Assembly: GCA_036346225.1 (NCBI GenBank)
Contig: JARFIW010000968.1
Coordinates: forward strand, 682,001 to 746,000
Direction: 5' to 3'
Origin: Platerodrilus igneus
Lineage: Eukaryota > Arthropoda > Insecta > Coleoptera > Lycidae
Length of the DNA stretch: 64,000 nt
Position numbers and translations under genes: made by a program. Under the pieces are notes generated by a model. The model saw nothing but the letters and a program-made list of their open reading frames with translations. It was not told where the DNA came from and did not search any database. This document shows positions 23,310-35,400 of this stretch, piece by piece. How positions within the stretch are numbered: position 1 is the stretch's first letter; each line of letters begins with the position of its first letter.

Positions 23310-24010
23310 ATATACAGGGTGTTTCAGCTTGAGTGCGTCAAACGAAAACCGGTCGTTGAAACAGTTATTTTTAGCAGTAAAACCTTATATAACATGTCTC
23401 CACAAATGTATCGTTAAGAAGTTACAGTCCCTTAAGGAGGTCAAATTAAATTACCTTTTTGGCAATATTTTGGAACCGCTATCAATAAATAGACAATATT
23501 TAGTATACGGTCATGTTTTATAGCAAGAGAAAAGATTTTTTAGACCTAATGCTTATATTTTGCTTATGGCATATAGGGGGGAAGGGGGGGCACCTGTATG
23601 GTATATTTTGTAATTTTTCATGTTGGTATTAAACGTTTGACTTTTTCTATTAAAACAAGGTGTATTTGTATGACCACGATATCTTGATTTGAAACTATGT
23701 TTGCATTTGCAGTATTTAGTTACCTTTTAATTGAGTTTCACTTTACAAATTCTCATTTTACCTATAAAAGAAAAAATATTTTTAAATTATATTTATTCTT
23801 TATACGATACAACAAAATAACAAATTACAAACAAATCAACGGATAAATAAATAACAAAAGAAACTACGTTAATTACTGTATCTATTACAGATTACAGTAA
23901 ATGTTCAATGTGATTTCCTCGAGCTCGACTACAAAAAATTGTTGCGATGCGTAAAGGATTGATATTCTCTTGATATTACTCCGAACTCATTTCTAATTTT
24001 ATCAGCATCA
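23310..24010 (-). pseudogene. Tc1/mariner-type DNA transposon relic
   Basis: The left end carries ATACAGGGTGTTTCAG, a terminal pattern common to arthropod DNA transposons. Near the other side, the minus strand encodes RDRIIDDADKIRNEFGVISR and, in another frame, NPLRIATIFCSRARGNHIEH followed by LL and a stop. This matches the C-terminus of the transposases whose last residues are a basic helix plus a short 'G-x-H-x-E' tail. Only this tail is recognisable. About 560 bp of non-coding element lies between the stop and the CAGGGT end. Confidence 0.5.
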
Positions 24011-24105
24011 TCAATAATCCTGTCCCTTTTTGAATATTAGATTTTTAATGCTTCTCTTTTTTTAACATAAGTAAATTCTATTTTCCGCATTTTGAAGGAC
24101 ACCCA

Positions 24106-24161
24106 GTGTGGGTGGGTGTGTGTATGCGCGCGCGTGTGCGTTGCGCGCGTGTGTGTGTGAC
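24106..24161. repeat. GT/GC-rich simple sequence
   Basis: Alternating purine-pyrimidine tract of GTGTGT and GCGCGC, a candidate Z-DNA-forming sequence. Confidence 0.85.
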
Positions 24162-24164
24162 AAG

Positions 24165-24970
24165 CGTTCGTGTGTGGTGCGTGTATGACTATGTGTACCT
24201 TAAGAAGCTTGAGCTTTGTGTTTAGAAGCAAAAAAGTAGATATAAGAAAATATGTGTTGTTTTGGAGGCGTATTACAGTATATTGCTTTATTTCTTTGGA
24301 TTTGAAATAATTAGTTATGCTGATTTATGTATTGGTAAAGTTTGTATTATTTTGAATTTTTAAATTACCTAAAAAGGTATTCAAAACCTTTGATGCCAAT
24401 AAACATCCATTTAGAATTGAACCAACCTTTTAAAAAAATATGCTAAAATATAACCAATATATTAGTATACGAATTTTGCATTAAAAGCCAGCTGTTAAAA
24501 TGTAAGGAAGACTACATTGCTTTTTTATTTTTCCAATTTTAAGAATTGCACTCACATTAACAAAGAAAGTTTTTTAAAATCCATTTATTATTCGAAGTAA
24601 AACTAAATCTTATTTTAGAAATATTAAAAAGACATTTTTGATTGAAAAAATAATAAACCTAAGGACGTAAAAATTCAAATTAATGTGACTGTATTTTTCA
24701 ACTTACTTATCAGCTAGGAGAAATATTACTTATATTATCAGTCATTTGTGTTGCACAATGCACAATACTTATAAAAAAGTTTAACTACCTGATATTTCTG
24801 CACAATTCGTATATATAAACAATTTATGTAGTTAAATTCACTTATGCTCTTAGCACTAAACAAAATTAAGTATTAATAACTATAAACAATAAGACACACA
24901 AATATACACACACTTAAACATTATATACAGAGTTGACGACGCACTTTTATCTTTGACTCTTATTCAATAT
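24165..24970. other. AT-rich sequence, no feature seen
   Basis: No gene recognised. The right part may be the 3' non-coding end of the hAT element. Confidence 0.4.
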
Positions 24971-24971
24971 T

Positions 24972-26760
24972 TTATTCATAATGCAATCCTATTCTTCTAT
25001 TAAGCTGTGCAAACCTGTCTATTACATCATCATAAAATCTTGGATTCTGTAGCAAGTTACTAATACATTCTTTTTTTATAGACAACATAGCTAAATGGAA
25101 TAGTCTTTCTTCAGGAGTTGAATTTCTGAAAAAGGTTTTAATGAGCTTTAATGTAGAAAAACTGCGTTCAATCGATGCACTTGTTGTCGGAATTGTTAAA
25201 ACAAGTTGTCACAATTTAAATACTTCACTATAGGACTCTGCCAAATCAATTTCTTTAAGAAAACGTAGCATATTTAACAGTATTTTGATTATTGACTTCT
25301 GGAGTGTTGTATAAAACACTTAGCTGTAAATTTAATGCCAAAATGTCAAAAAATTTGCATAATTAAGTCTTAAACTATTAAAGGCTTCTTCAGGAAAACG
25401 GGCTTTAATATAGTTGTTATAATTACATAATTCGACGAATTTTAATTCACTGAAGATCTGAAATCTGCTTCTGAGTTGAGAAATATTATCAAAAATTTCT
25501 AAATTCCATCAGCTGTAAGTGCTTTATGCGCTAAAATATTTTTAAACATTTCTATTAGAACTTCACGATATTGCGACTGGTTGTGCGCTGTAATTCCAGC
25601 GTGTGAAAAAATGCAGCCATTCCATTGAACGTCGATAAAAACACTTTACAATTTTTAATAAGTCCAACACTTTGTGATAATACTAAATTTAATCTATGTG
25701 CCAAACAATGAACAAAAATGGCATTTTAAAACTCTTGTCTTACTTTTTCTTAAAGACCGCCCGTGTCCTGCCATTGCAGCAGCTCCGTCGTAACTCTGAG
25801 CAACAGGTTTTATACCACACTGTAGTTCTTCAATAATGTCACATACTTTTATAAACATGACATCTGCTGTTCTGTCGGCGGTTATATTAAAAAATTTTAA
25901 AAACCGTTCTTGAACATCTTCGCCCAATTTTATGTAACGCATTACCACAACTAGCTGGCTAAAATTAGTTATGCCGGTTGTTTCGTCTAAGATAACTGAT
26001 ACAAAAGATGCATCCTTTACTTCTAGTTTAATGCTATCCAGTACAATATCGGATACGCATTTTATTAAATTATTTTGAATTCGGTTAGATGTACCACGAA
26101 AAACAGTTGAATCTCTTAAATGGGGTTTTAAAATTTTGTCATACTTAGCAAGGAACTCTACCAAGTGGATATAGTTTCCACGATTATGGGATTCATTATC
26201 TTCTTGATGACCCCTAAAACTTAGTTCACGATTTCAAAGAAAACACGTAACGTCAATTAACCGCTTCAAGATGTTTCTATTTTTACTCACTAGGTCATTA
26301 TGTTGCTTATGACTAAGTTTTAACTGATTGCCCAAACTATATTCAATACGAGACTTACCAAATATCTTTTCTTTAAGTAATGAAGTTAAATGTCCTTTGC
26401 TATTAGTGTTTCTTTTAACATTTTTATGGAAGTTGTTTAAGCTCGAAAAGCCGTTTGAGTTCCAAGAGGTGTTTTTAAAAATATTAGAGAGCAAACAAGG
26501 CCAACAAAATACTTTTTTCAGTGTGTCACATTCCGTTAATCATTTATATTTATCATAAAAGTCCATTTTAAAGTGTCTAATAAATTGTTTAACGGAGTTT
26601 CAACTTTAGTTTCTAAACTGATAGGCGGGGTAGGTATACCTGAAGAAATTATGTTATATTTCTCTTGAAAACTGTACCGAGAAAATCGTTTTTCTAAAAT
26701 TCTACACACCACGCTCACGCAACCACTATTATTACTCTCGTTTGCTTATAATTGTCTAAT
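24972..26760 (-). pseudogene. hAT/ZMYM1-like transposase (nearly complete, broken)
   Basis: All expected parts appear in order on the minus strand. N-terminus: RFSRYSFQEKYNIISSGIPT. TTF-type zinc finger: TECDTLKKVFCWPCLLSNIF. Linker: RGHQEDNESHNRGNY. Catalytic core: LDETTGITNFSQLVVVMRYI, DRTADVMFIKVCDIIEELQC and QSYDGAAAMAGH. Then CLAHRLNLVLSQSVG. C-terminal dimerisation segment: SASIERSFSTLKLIKTFFRN...RLFHLAMLSIKKECI. The stop is at 24972-24974. Breaks: a frameshift near 26555, a TGA at the invariant Trp before the zinc finger (about 26543), a stop near 26237, a frameshift near 25710 and several more at 25260-25600. It cannot encode an active transposase. Sequence to about 27500 may be its 5' end; terminal repeats were not identified. 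Confidence 0.85.
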
Positions 26761-26999
26761 TCTGAAGAACAATACCGTTCATTGGTTTGCTGCATTGTAG
26801 CACAAATTATCCTTAAACTGCACTGATTACAAATACAAACACTACCTAATTATGGGATACTATCAATTAATTCGTAATTTTGTAATTCTAATTAAAAATG
26901 ATCTAAAATATGGATGAAGTGCAGTAATTTTAAAAACAATTATTACTAAACATAAGATTGACTAATACTTTACTTATGAAGCGGTGCTATTATTAAAAT

Positions 27000-28290
27000 A
27001 ATGCGAATTCCAATGAGGTACACGTTTTACCATCACATAACAATGGAAGTTTTACTTTTCACAGTACGAGTACGAGTACGTATACGATAATGCAAGAAGC
27101 TCCAGTAAACAGCGCTTCCAGTTCGGCTAATATCATCAATATTCGACAATACACGATTGTGATGAGGGATGAACGGGAACTGAGATCGTTTGAACTTTGG
27201 AAGCGTAGGAAAAAGACGCAAGTTCATTTATTTGTGTGCAGGCAGACGAAGACGGGCGATTGTCTACGAACGGTCGTATACAGATTGTGAAGGCGTCATG
27301 ATTCATGAATTTAGTAATTTCTCTTTCGCTTTTTTGTTGTTAGTGTTTTGCACTTGGCTTGAGGAAGTTAGTTCTGAATACTAAAAGATGCAACGAGCAA
27401 GGAAAATTCTATTGAAAATTGAATACACTGTTAAAGCCCGGAATTTCATATTTCTATTTATAGCAACAAGGGAAGCGGTGCTTCCATCGCTTTCATTGAC
27501 GGGACGCCGCTGCGTTTAACGCAAAAAAGAAGATAAATACAGTAACAAAATGAAATGAAATGGATGCTTATGGGTAACTTAAAATTCATCACTAGCAAAA
27601 GCTCTTAGCGAACAGCGGCCTTTAGTTATTATTTCAACTTAAAAACATCTATAAGGAAGAAAGTCTTCGTCTGCAAAAGAGATTATATCAAGAGTATTTT
27701 GATAGGTAATTGACTTTGAGGATTTAAATCACTGGAAAAATTTCCAAACTGTATGGTTAAGACTTCGAAGTGTTTAGAATAAATTCTTAAAACTACATCG
27801 CAGTTTACTACTTAGAAACATAGTGATCTTCATACGTCAAACAAAAACAATTTTATATTCCATGGAAAATTCTACCCACCAGTGTACAAAGTATTCCCCG
27901 CACGGCAATAAATCCTTAAATCCCCCCTTTTAAACGATTCAATATAAAATACATTATAACACCTGGTAATTTCGAATTTTGACCTTATGGAATGGTTCTA
28001 TAATTATTGAAATATTGAAAATAAAAAAACTTAATACTTGGTTTCTCCTTCATTTTTTCGAAATTAAGAACTTTCCTCAAGATGTTCTGCTGATTATTAT
28101 TACTGGCAGATCAACATAAGATACGGCTTTTGTACATTATAATTTTAATCATAATTGACTCAAGCAAGCAATTTGGAACGTCTAAAGTACATGTTTGCGT
28201 ACCAGAATTCACAAGATGAAAAATTCAACACGATGCAAATTTTTGTTAAATCATTCTGACTTCCGGTGACTATCGTTAAAGTTTAACGAA
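27000..28290. other. No gene recognised; less AT-rich stretch 27040-27520
   Basis: Contains a short (TACGAG)n-like tract near 27066 and a small palindrome GGAAGCGGTGCTTCC at about 27472. Two overlapping short plus-strand frames (27090-27384) look like chance. Confidence 0.35.
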
Positions 28291-28995
28291 AGGCTAACAG
28301 CGGTTGATTGCCAGCAGCTACATATTTTAGCGGTTTTAATGATTAATTCCATCACGAAACACCAAAACAGTTATTGCAAAAAATATAAATAAAAATCTCT
28401 TCAAAATCATAATTCGTGGGGTCGAAACACAAGCTTTTAACCTGTTCTAAGGTGAATGATCTCCGTTATATTTGATCTTTAAAACATTAAGAGAGTGTTT
28501 TCGGTATCAAATGCAATCGTTATTATTATTGCAGTGAACCGGTCTTCCACATTATCAAAATTTTATGTTTTCCAAATAACTTTAGAAATTACCTTGTTTA
28601 CAGGTGCTTCTGCAACGAGACCAATTCTTTCATCATATTCCTTTTAAATGCCATTAACTGTTAATAGTAAAAATGTGCATAACCGGCGATGTTTATAATA
28701 ATTATAATTATCTTTTACTAGGTTACCGTAATAGATAAGAGAGTAAATAATTGTCATCTGCCCATTTGCATTGTAAACAATCACAAAAATGAAAGACGTA
28801 CATTTTAATGCCGAATTAAGACAAGAAACCAGTTCTTTGACACCATTAATATTCATCTCGAAAACGATCTTTCTTTATTTATTAATTTTTTTAATTTAAC
28901 TACCTAGAATTTGTGATGGTAATTACAAATAATGGGTATAAACAAACGTCATAACAAAAGTGTAATTTTTTCCCCGCAACCTAGTTTGCTGTTGG

Positions 28996-29005
28996 TATAT
29001 ATAAG
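28996..29005 (+). promoter_or_regulatory. TATA box of module copy 1
   Basis: TATATATAAG, 342 bp upstream of the ATG at 29347. Homologous in position to the TATA box at 43893. Transcription would start about 30 bp on, near 29030-29035, giving a 5' UTR of a little over 300 nt. Confidence 0.6.
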
Positions 29006-29346
29006 AGAAGATTTTTTGAAGTGAATACAGTTTAATTTCGCGATCGTACAAAAACTGCAAAGGTTTTAACATATTTAAAAATCGTACGTGTATTAATTTT
29101 TTCCATTATTTGTTTGAGTACCTGGAAGCCAATTGCAAAAGTGGGGTATCTGGTTTATATTATAGTGGACTCGATTAGCTTTCTATACGTCAATAATTCT
29201 TCTCAAATACAGGTCGCATTGCTATTGAACTTTCACTAAGACATAACCTTTTAAAAATCGCATGTAGTATAGTTTATGCAAAGATTCTAAATATTTTTGC
29301 GTTTCCGCATATTTTAGCAATAAAAAGTGTCGTGAAGTGTTAAAGA

Positions 29347-29378
29347 ATGACTTCAGGAGTTCATCATTCGATTATAAA
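29347..29378 (+). CDS. Candidate first coding exon 1 (MTSGVHHSIIK)
   Basis: A 32-nt coding stretch with A at -3 of the ATG. It is followed at once by GTAAGT (29379-29384), a consensus splice donor in phase 2. The same length, phase and N-terminal MTSG are kept in the copies at 44236 and 61293. If unspliced, the donor supplies an in-frame TAA, so the alternative reading is an 11-codon micro-ORF. No downstream exon could be identified, and the protein family is not recognised. Confidence 0.5.
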
Positions 29379-29384
29379 GTAAGT

Positions 29385-31070
29385 TACCTTCCTGTATCTT
29401 TATAATTCTTTGTTTACCTTTTGGTGTTAGAAAATATGATTTTATTACTTGGAATTCAACTGGTATGCTGAACTTAAGTCAAACAGTCATTAATTCAAAT
29501 AATGTTAAGTGTGAAATTGTTAAATAATAAAAAAGAGAATTTGCCAGGGCCATATTAAGCGCGCTTGTTGAATTCAAAGTTATCTTCGCCGAGCCAAAGC
29601 TTTTCGACGGGCAATCGACTGGTACAAGGGTACATTGGCCTTTTTTTCAGAAAATTTTATCCTAACATACCGAAGAAATTAACTTATTCAATTTTTTTGC
29701 TTAATTTCTGCTTGATATTTAAGGGCATTAATCTAAAACCTAAAGTTATTTAGATGCTAATTTATTTGTTTTTACTTTATTTTTAACGCAAAAAGTTTTG
29801 ATATTGATTATGGATATTTTAATGTGTCTTAAAATTATAATAAATTTTCCTGACGTTGCTTGGTACTTTTTCTATCGCCGATAGTGTTAGTCAAGTAACT
29901 TGTCAAAAATTTTGCAACAGAAGATGTTTTAGTTTTAGTTGACCACGAAAGTTGTCAGAGATTCCTCCAACTTTCGCCAGTTAATCCGGTTAAAGTTTGA
30001 AAGAAGAGATCTCTCTTTAGTTAACCACCTAAACGGCACACAATTAATAGGGCAAGTTTTGCTTAGCTTCTATAACACTAATGCTATTGCTGAATATAAA
30101 CACCTAGATAGAGAAACTAATCTAGCATAATGCTACAAGAAAAAGCTTAACAATAACCTCACCTTGCCGCTGTGATGAGCTGTTTATAGACGGTCATTTA
30201 AAAAGCGAACTGTCCATTCAAACTTTCACCGAAAGATGGTGCAAGTTGGATATATCTATCATAGCAAAAGTCTAGTCATTCAGTGCCTGCTAAGATTAAT
30301 GAGATCACTACCAGTTAATTTATATTTTTCTGAGAAACGCGCTCTATTGCCAATTGCTGAAATCTGAGCAGAATTACGTTGGCCAACAAAATTGTTGTAT
30401 GATTGCCAAATTCATACACAGACACTTCAACTGGAGCAAAACATAAAAACCACAACGTCCTTAACCTTAAGTTTATGTTGTTTTAGGAAATAATGTTTGA
30501 ACATTCCCAACAACTGCCTGTTCTCAGCCTATATGATCGTCAAACTTCTTAACACCCCTTCAAAAACTAAGAAATTCTTTTGTGGTGTATTAAGTAGGTA
30601 CACTTAGTGTTTCAAGTGGCTAGCTATTAATTGCTATAATTTTTACTTATGTCTTACTTTACTGCACAAGATGCAGTTTTCTATAATATTAATATATTCC
30701 CTCAAATATCCTACTAATACTCAAATCGTACTTGCTTTAAAGGTCAAAACTGTTAAATGCAGACTTGTGCAGCATTAATTTCTCCATTACTTACGTGTGC
30801 GAAATAATTCAGGAAAATGTACCTTTCAAAGATTAGTTGCACTTATTTAAAAAATGTAGAGTGTAGCTTATTTGACCCAAATCAAATAATATTTTTTCTG
30901 TTAAAGACAATTTATCGCGTATAGATTTGAAAAAAATCGCAGACCGAGTGTGTAAATCAGCTCACTTGTTTACATAACAACGGTCATCACTTATCTATTG
31001 AACAATGAAGTCAGAGGAAGGAATTTTACTTTACAACCGTCAAAGAGAACATTTCTCTTTAAATAAAATA
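29385..31070. other. AT-rich sequence, no exon recognised
   Basis: Would be intron if exon 1 is real. The frame at 29939-30130 has no recognisable similarity. Confidence 0.35.
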
Positions 31071-31072
31071 AA

Positions 31073-32432
31073 ATAACTGTTGAGAATTTTTTTGACTTTT
31101 TCATTATTCTAATATTTCTCGAGCCGTCCCTGGCTTCATATTAATTGAAATTCTGTTTGATGTGTCCCTTGAACGCGCCCCACTTAAGAGTTGCTTAGTT
31201 TTCCGATAACACGGGCGTGTTATACAAGTTGTCTGACCGTTCGTATGTGTGGTACAAACTAGAACATTCCAATGTTCTAATCCTTAAATTCAATTATTTA
31301 AACAGAAATTCCATTCCATAAAATGCAATAATTATTGTATTTTATTCAAGTACAAATAGTGTAGTGTTTGTGAGCAGAAATTTACATGCAATTTTTAAAT
31401 GCAGATAACAGGTATTGTAGTTGTAAGAATTAAAAATCGCCGTGTGGACTCAATCAACCTTGTTTATCTTGTTAGAACACAGAAATAATACAAAAACATT
31501 TACGCCAATTTTACTGCATATTTCCTGTCATCTGTTTATAATTATTACGAATTGATTAAATTGTGTGTGTACAAAACGGTGGTCGTTCATTGTATTTTCC
31601 AGCTTTCGGACGCGTATCAGCGACCTGGTCCTTATCTATCGAAGAAAAATTAATAAATAAATTTAACTGTTGAAACCACTACTCAGTATTTGAGAACAAG
31701 AAATTCGAAAACGAATTGGTAAAAAATCAATTTTTTTTCCATGGTTCTTCGAGCCGGATCATGGAAAATAAAATTGGGTTTTTACCAATTCCTTTTTGCA
31801 TTTTTTGTTCTCAATTACTGAGTAGTGATTTCAACGGTTAAATTTATTTATTAATTTTTTCTTCGATAGATAAGGACCAGGTCGCTAATACGCGTCCGAA
31901 AGATAGAAAATAGAACGAACGACAACGTTTTGTACACACAATTTAATCAATTCGTAATAATTATAAACGGATAACAGGAAATATACCGTAAAATCGACCT
32001 TAAATGTTTTTGTATTATTTCTGTGTTCTAACAAGATAAGCAAGGTTGATTGAGTCCACACGGCGACGTTTAATTCTTACAACTACCATACCTGTTATCT
32101 GCATTTAAAAATTACATGTAAATTTCTGCTCACAAACACTACGTTGTTTGTACTTCGATAAAATACAATAATTATTGCATTTTAAGGAATGGAATTTCAG
32201 TTTAAATAATTGAATTTAAGGATTAGAACGTTGGAAAGTTTAGTTTGAACCACACACACGAACGGACCGACAACTTGTATAACTATATCGCCCGTGTTAT
32301 CGGAAAACTAAGCAACTCTTAAGTGAGGCGCGTTCAAGGGACACATCAAACAGAATTTCAATTAATATGAAGCCAGAGACGGCTTGAGAAATATTAGAAT
32401 AATGAAAAAGTCAAATAAACTCTCAACAATAA
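31073..32432. repeat. 1.36-kb palindrome (long inverted repeat)
   Basis: The left arm 31073-31743 and right arm 31760-32432 are reverse complements over about 670 bp with roughly 90 percent or more identity by eye. The loop is only 16 nt (31744-31759). Landmarks: TCTCGAGCCGTCCCTGGC / GCCAGAGACGGCTTGAGA, CCGATAACACGGGCGTG / the matching CGCCCGTGTTATCGG, GCGACCTGGTCCTTATC / GATAAGGACCAGGTCGC. No coding frame and no transposase. Neither terminal target duplications nor simple sequence lie at the ends. A transcript would fold into a very long hairpin. Confidence 0.9.
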
Positions 32433-32434
32433 CA

Positions 32435-35400
32435 ATCCTGACAAAAGTAAGAGAAGAGGATATGGGTGCGGTATCCGGAACCCATTTTACAACATGTAGT
32501 TCAGTTGTTCTTTTTATTGTTAAAAACACATCGATCAACTTTTAAATTAATAGTAGGTTATTGACCTAAAATAATCATCGAAGCTTGAAGCTATCGGACA
32601 ACCTTGCCTTAATTTGTCTTTTTTGCTACCGATTTCTCAATTAGAAAAACAAAAGCTTTTTTACCTTGCTTTGAAAATTATGAACTCTTTATTAATAACA
32701 ATATAAACCGAATTGTGTAGTTTATTTGCATTACTTCTCATACAAGCTTCAAACTGCTTTTTGCCACTGTGTATTTAGTTAGTAGATTTAAAGAAATATC
32801 TAGAAGAATGTACATTTTACGTACGTGGGCTTTTTCAAATGAGCGGAACTTGAAAAGCCCAGTTTTAAATGTATAATGTTTGTAGTTTGAGGAAGACCAT
32901 TTACGCCACTTTGTGTGACCATTTGTAGTCAAAACGAAAACTGTAACCAATTGGTTTATATAGTTCTTTATTTGATCTAATATAAGCTTGACTATTTACA
33001 AATATTCACAGAAAATCCGCAATATACTCAAATTGCGATATAGAGACCACTAATGATAATATAGCATTTACTACACTAATGTCTTATTTATCACAACAAT
33101 TACACTGCGTTATTACTAATTTATCTACAGAAACATTAACTGCTTAATTCTAAATGCGTATTTATATTAATAACTGATGCAATAATTTGTTTTATTCATT
33201 TAAGAAGTAATACCCAGACTTCCTTCCCTGCCGAATCTTACAATTTATATAACTAGCTACAGTTCCATGAATTTCCATAATTTTAAAAATCCTACGATAT
33301 CATATTAGAATCGCCCATTTTGTTTGCTTTATATTGGTTCTTTAAATACACCCTTGTAGCTGTCAATCATGTGATTGCCTGTTAAATATCTCTATCTCCT
33401 TTAATTCTATACTCTTTGACTTTATTGTTATACCACCTTCAAATTTATATTTCTATTAGGGCTTTGAAAGGTTTTAAGCTTAATCAAAAGAAATCGTAGA
33501 GGATGATATTCATATTCGCGACAAGAGGTGTTAGTTAAAAACATGATTGGAGCCAGAGCAAAATGTCAGATTCTTAAGAGGAAGGTAAATGTATAAATCA
33601 GATCAAGAACAATGCATATGAAGGGCTCGCACAGAATAGCAAACGTAGAAAAACCATGTCGAAGATTGATACTAGTACGAAAATCGATAAGTGATGGGGA
33701 CAGGGCGCGTGAGAGGGATAATGACGAAGAAAGTGATAAGATGCGATCAATGATAGGCCTAGGAAAAAGAGGACAGAGACAGAACGAATAGTAAGTTGAT
33801 AAAATAAAATGGTATTACATCCTTCAATGTATTTTCAGTTGTTTCAACGGCAAAATTAATTTCAATTGATAGATGGCGTACCAACTTTTCTTTCCTCATT
33901 TTGCTTTGAAAAGCTATAGCCAAATTAAGGTGTTCTGTTAATGTTGAATAATGTAATGATCCATAGTTTGCGCCGCCAAAAAACTAATGATTAAACAAAT
34001 CTGTATATAACGAATAACGACTGCAAGTTTAGTCACTACGAAATGCTGTGATCGAAATTTTTAAAAATGGATACCAAAATCTGCTTCTAAGGATTTTAAT
34101 TTTAGGCGAATTTGCTTAGAAAATCTTTTGAAAATTTGATTATCATTCTTGAACTAAGATTTGGCGTAAAATATTCCAATATGAGCTAGTAAGCGACAGT
34201 GAGAAAAAGCTTATTTTTACTTTGCAATGATATTACTTTTGTGTTTCACTTTCATATTTGTCAAAGTACTTTCAAAATTAATAAATTCGTTTATTTTTAA
34301 AATCGTCCGCATGAACGACACTTCGCCTAAGTACTGAATACAAATTTTCCTATTACTTGCAGTTTATTTTCAAAAACTTACTTTCTCTTCTCCTACTTTA
34401 CAAAATTACAAAAATAAAATAAGACAAAGACTGATTTTAAATGTAGTTAGTTCTGTTTTGCTTGCTTTTTAAATTATTTGTTATTTTAAATCGGAATTTG
34501 ACAAGATTTATGTATTATACTTGCGAATACTCGCATACTCATAGAAAAACGTGGCTTCATTTATTTCTTTATAAAGATAGAGGACCTTATAACTTTTATC
34601 AAGTTACACCAAACGATATTTTACCTTTGCGTCATCAAAGACTTTAATAAAAGATACAAAGAGCAATTGCTCCTAATAGATAATATTTTATTTATTCGAC
34701 TTGATTTAATTACCAGGATTGTTCATTTTACATTTTTATTCAAGATAGCGTGAAGAACTGCTTGTCTTCACTCGTAATTTTTAGAACAAAATCCTTTTCT
34801 GTAACGTTTTGAGCTTCTATTTATATAATCAGCAAGCGTATAATCCATGGAATATTTATTCTATTGACATCCCGCAAGTCTGACATTCAAAATTACCAAA
34901 CAATAAGGGAATTTAATCAAATAAGGCTACTAAAGACTAATATTAAATATGCCTCCCCTAATTTTCACCTTTATTAACCGCATATTTAAATAACAAATTT
35001 GTAATAGACCCTTGGATTGGAAGTTGAAGAACTTTTACCTTAGATACTGACTTAAATGCAAAATGTATTACAGCAAGTTTAAAATAAAATCAAAATAAGC
35101 TATTTTGTATATCTATCTGTACTGAATATAGTTAATCTTGTTGGTTTCTTAGTGGATACAAAATTATTAGAAACAAATTACAAGTACTTCTAATGAACTA
35201 AATTTTCCTTAACATAATTATATGGTTTTAAAAAAAACATTGCTTTAAAAATTCCACTCTTAAAATATTTACAAACCAGCAATATTGAAAGGATTACTAA
35301 GCTCTAAGCGTCACAACATTAATTTTTTTTAACATAATCAATTGATTTCAACGGATACAAACTGGCATCAAATGTGCGATTTATCAAATATTTACTAAAT

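Larger units (their letters stand above)
28290..29384 (+). repeat. Promoter/first-exon module, copy 1
   Basis: Homologous, by ordered landmarks, to 43370-44273, 60770-61330 and the decayed 37480-38140. Landmarks: CAGCAGCTACA..TTTTA, TTCTTTCATCATATT, ACCAGTTCTTTGACACC followed by ATTAATATTCAT, a TATA box, AAAAGTGGGGTATCTGG, CACTAAGACATAACCTTTT, and ATGACTTCAGGAGTTCATCA with its splice donor. The intron past the donor is not visibly conserved. Confidence 0.75.
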
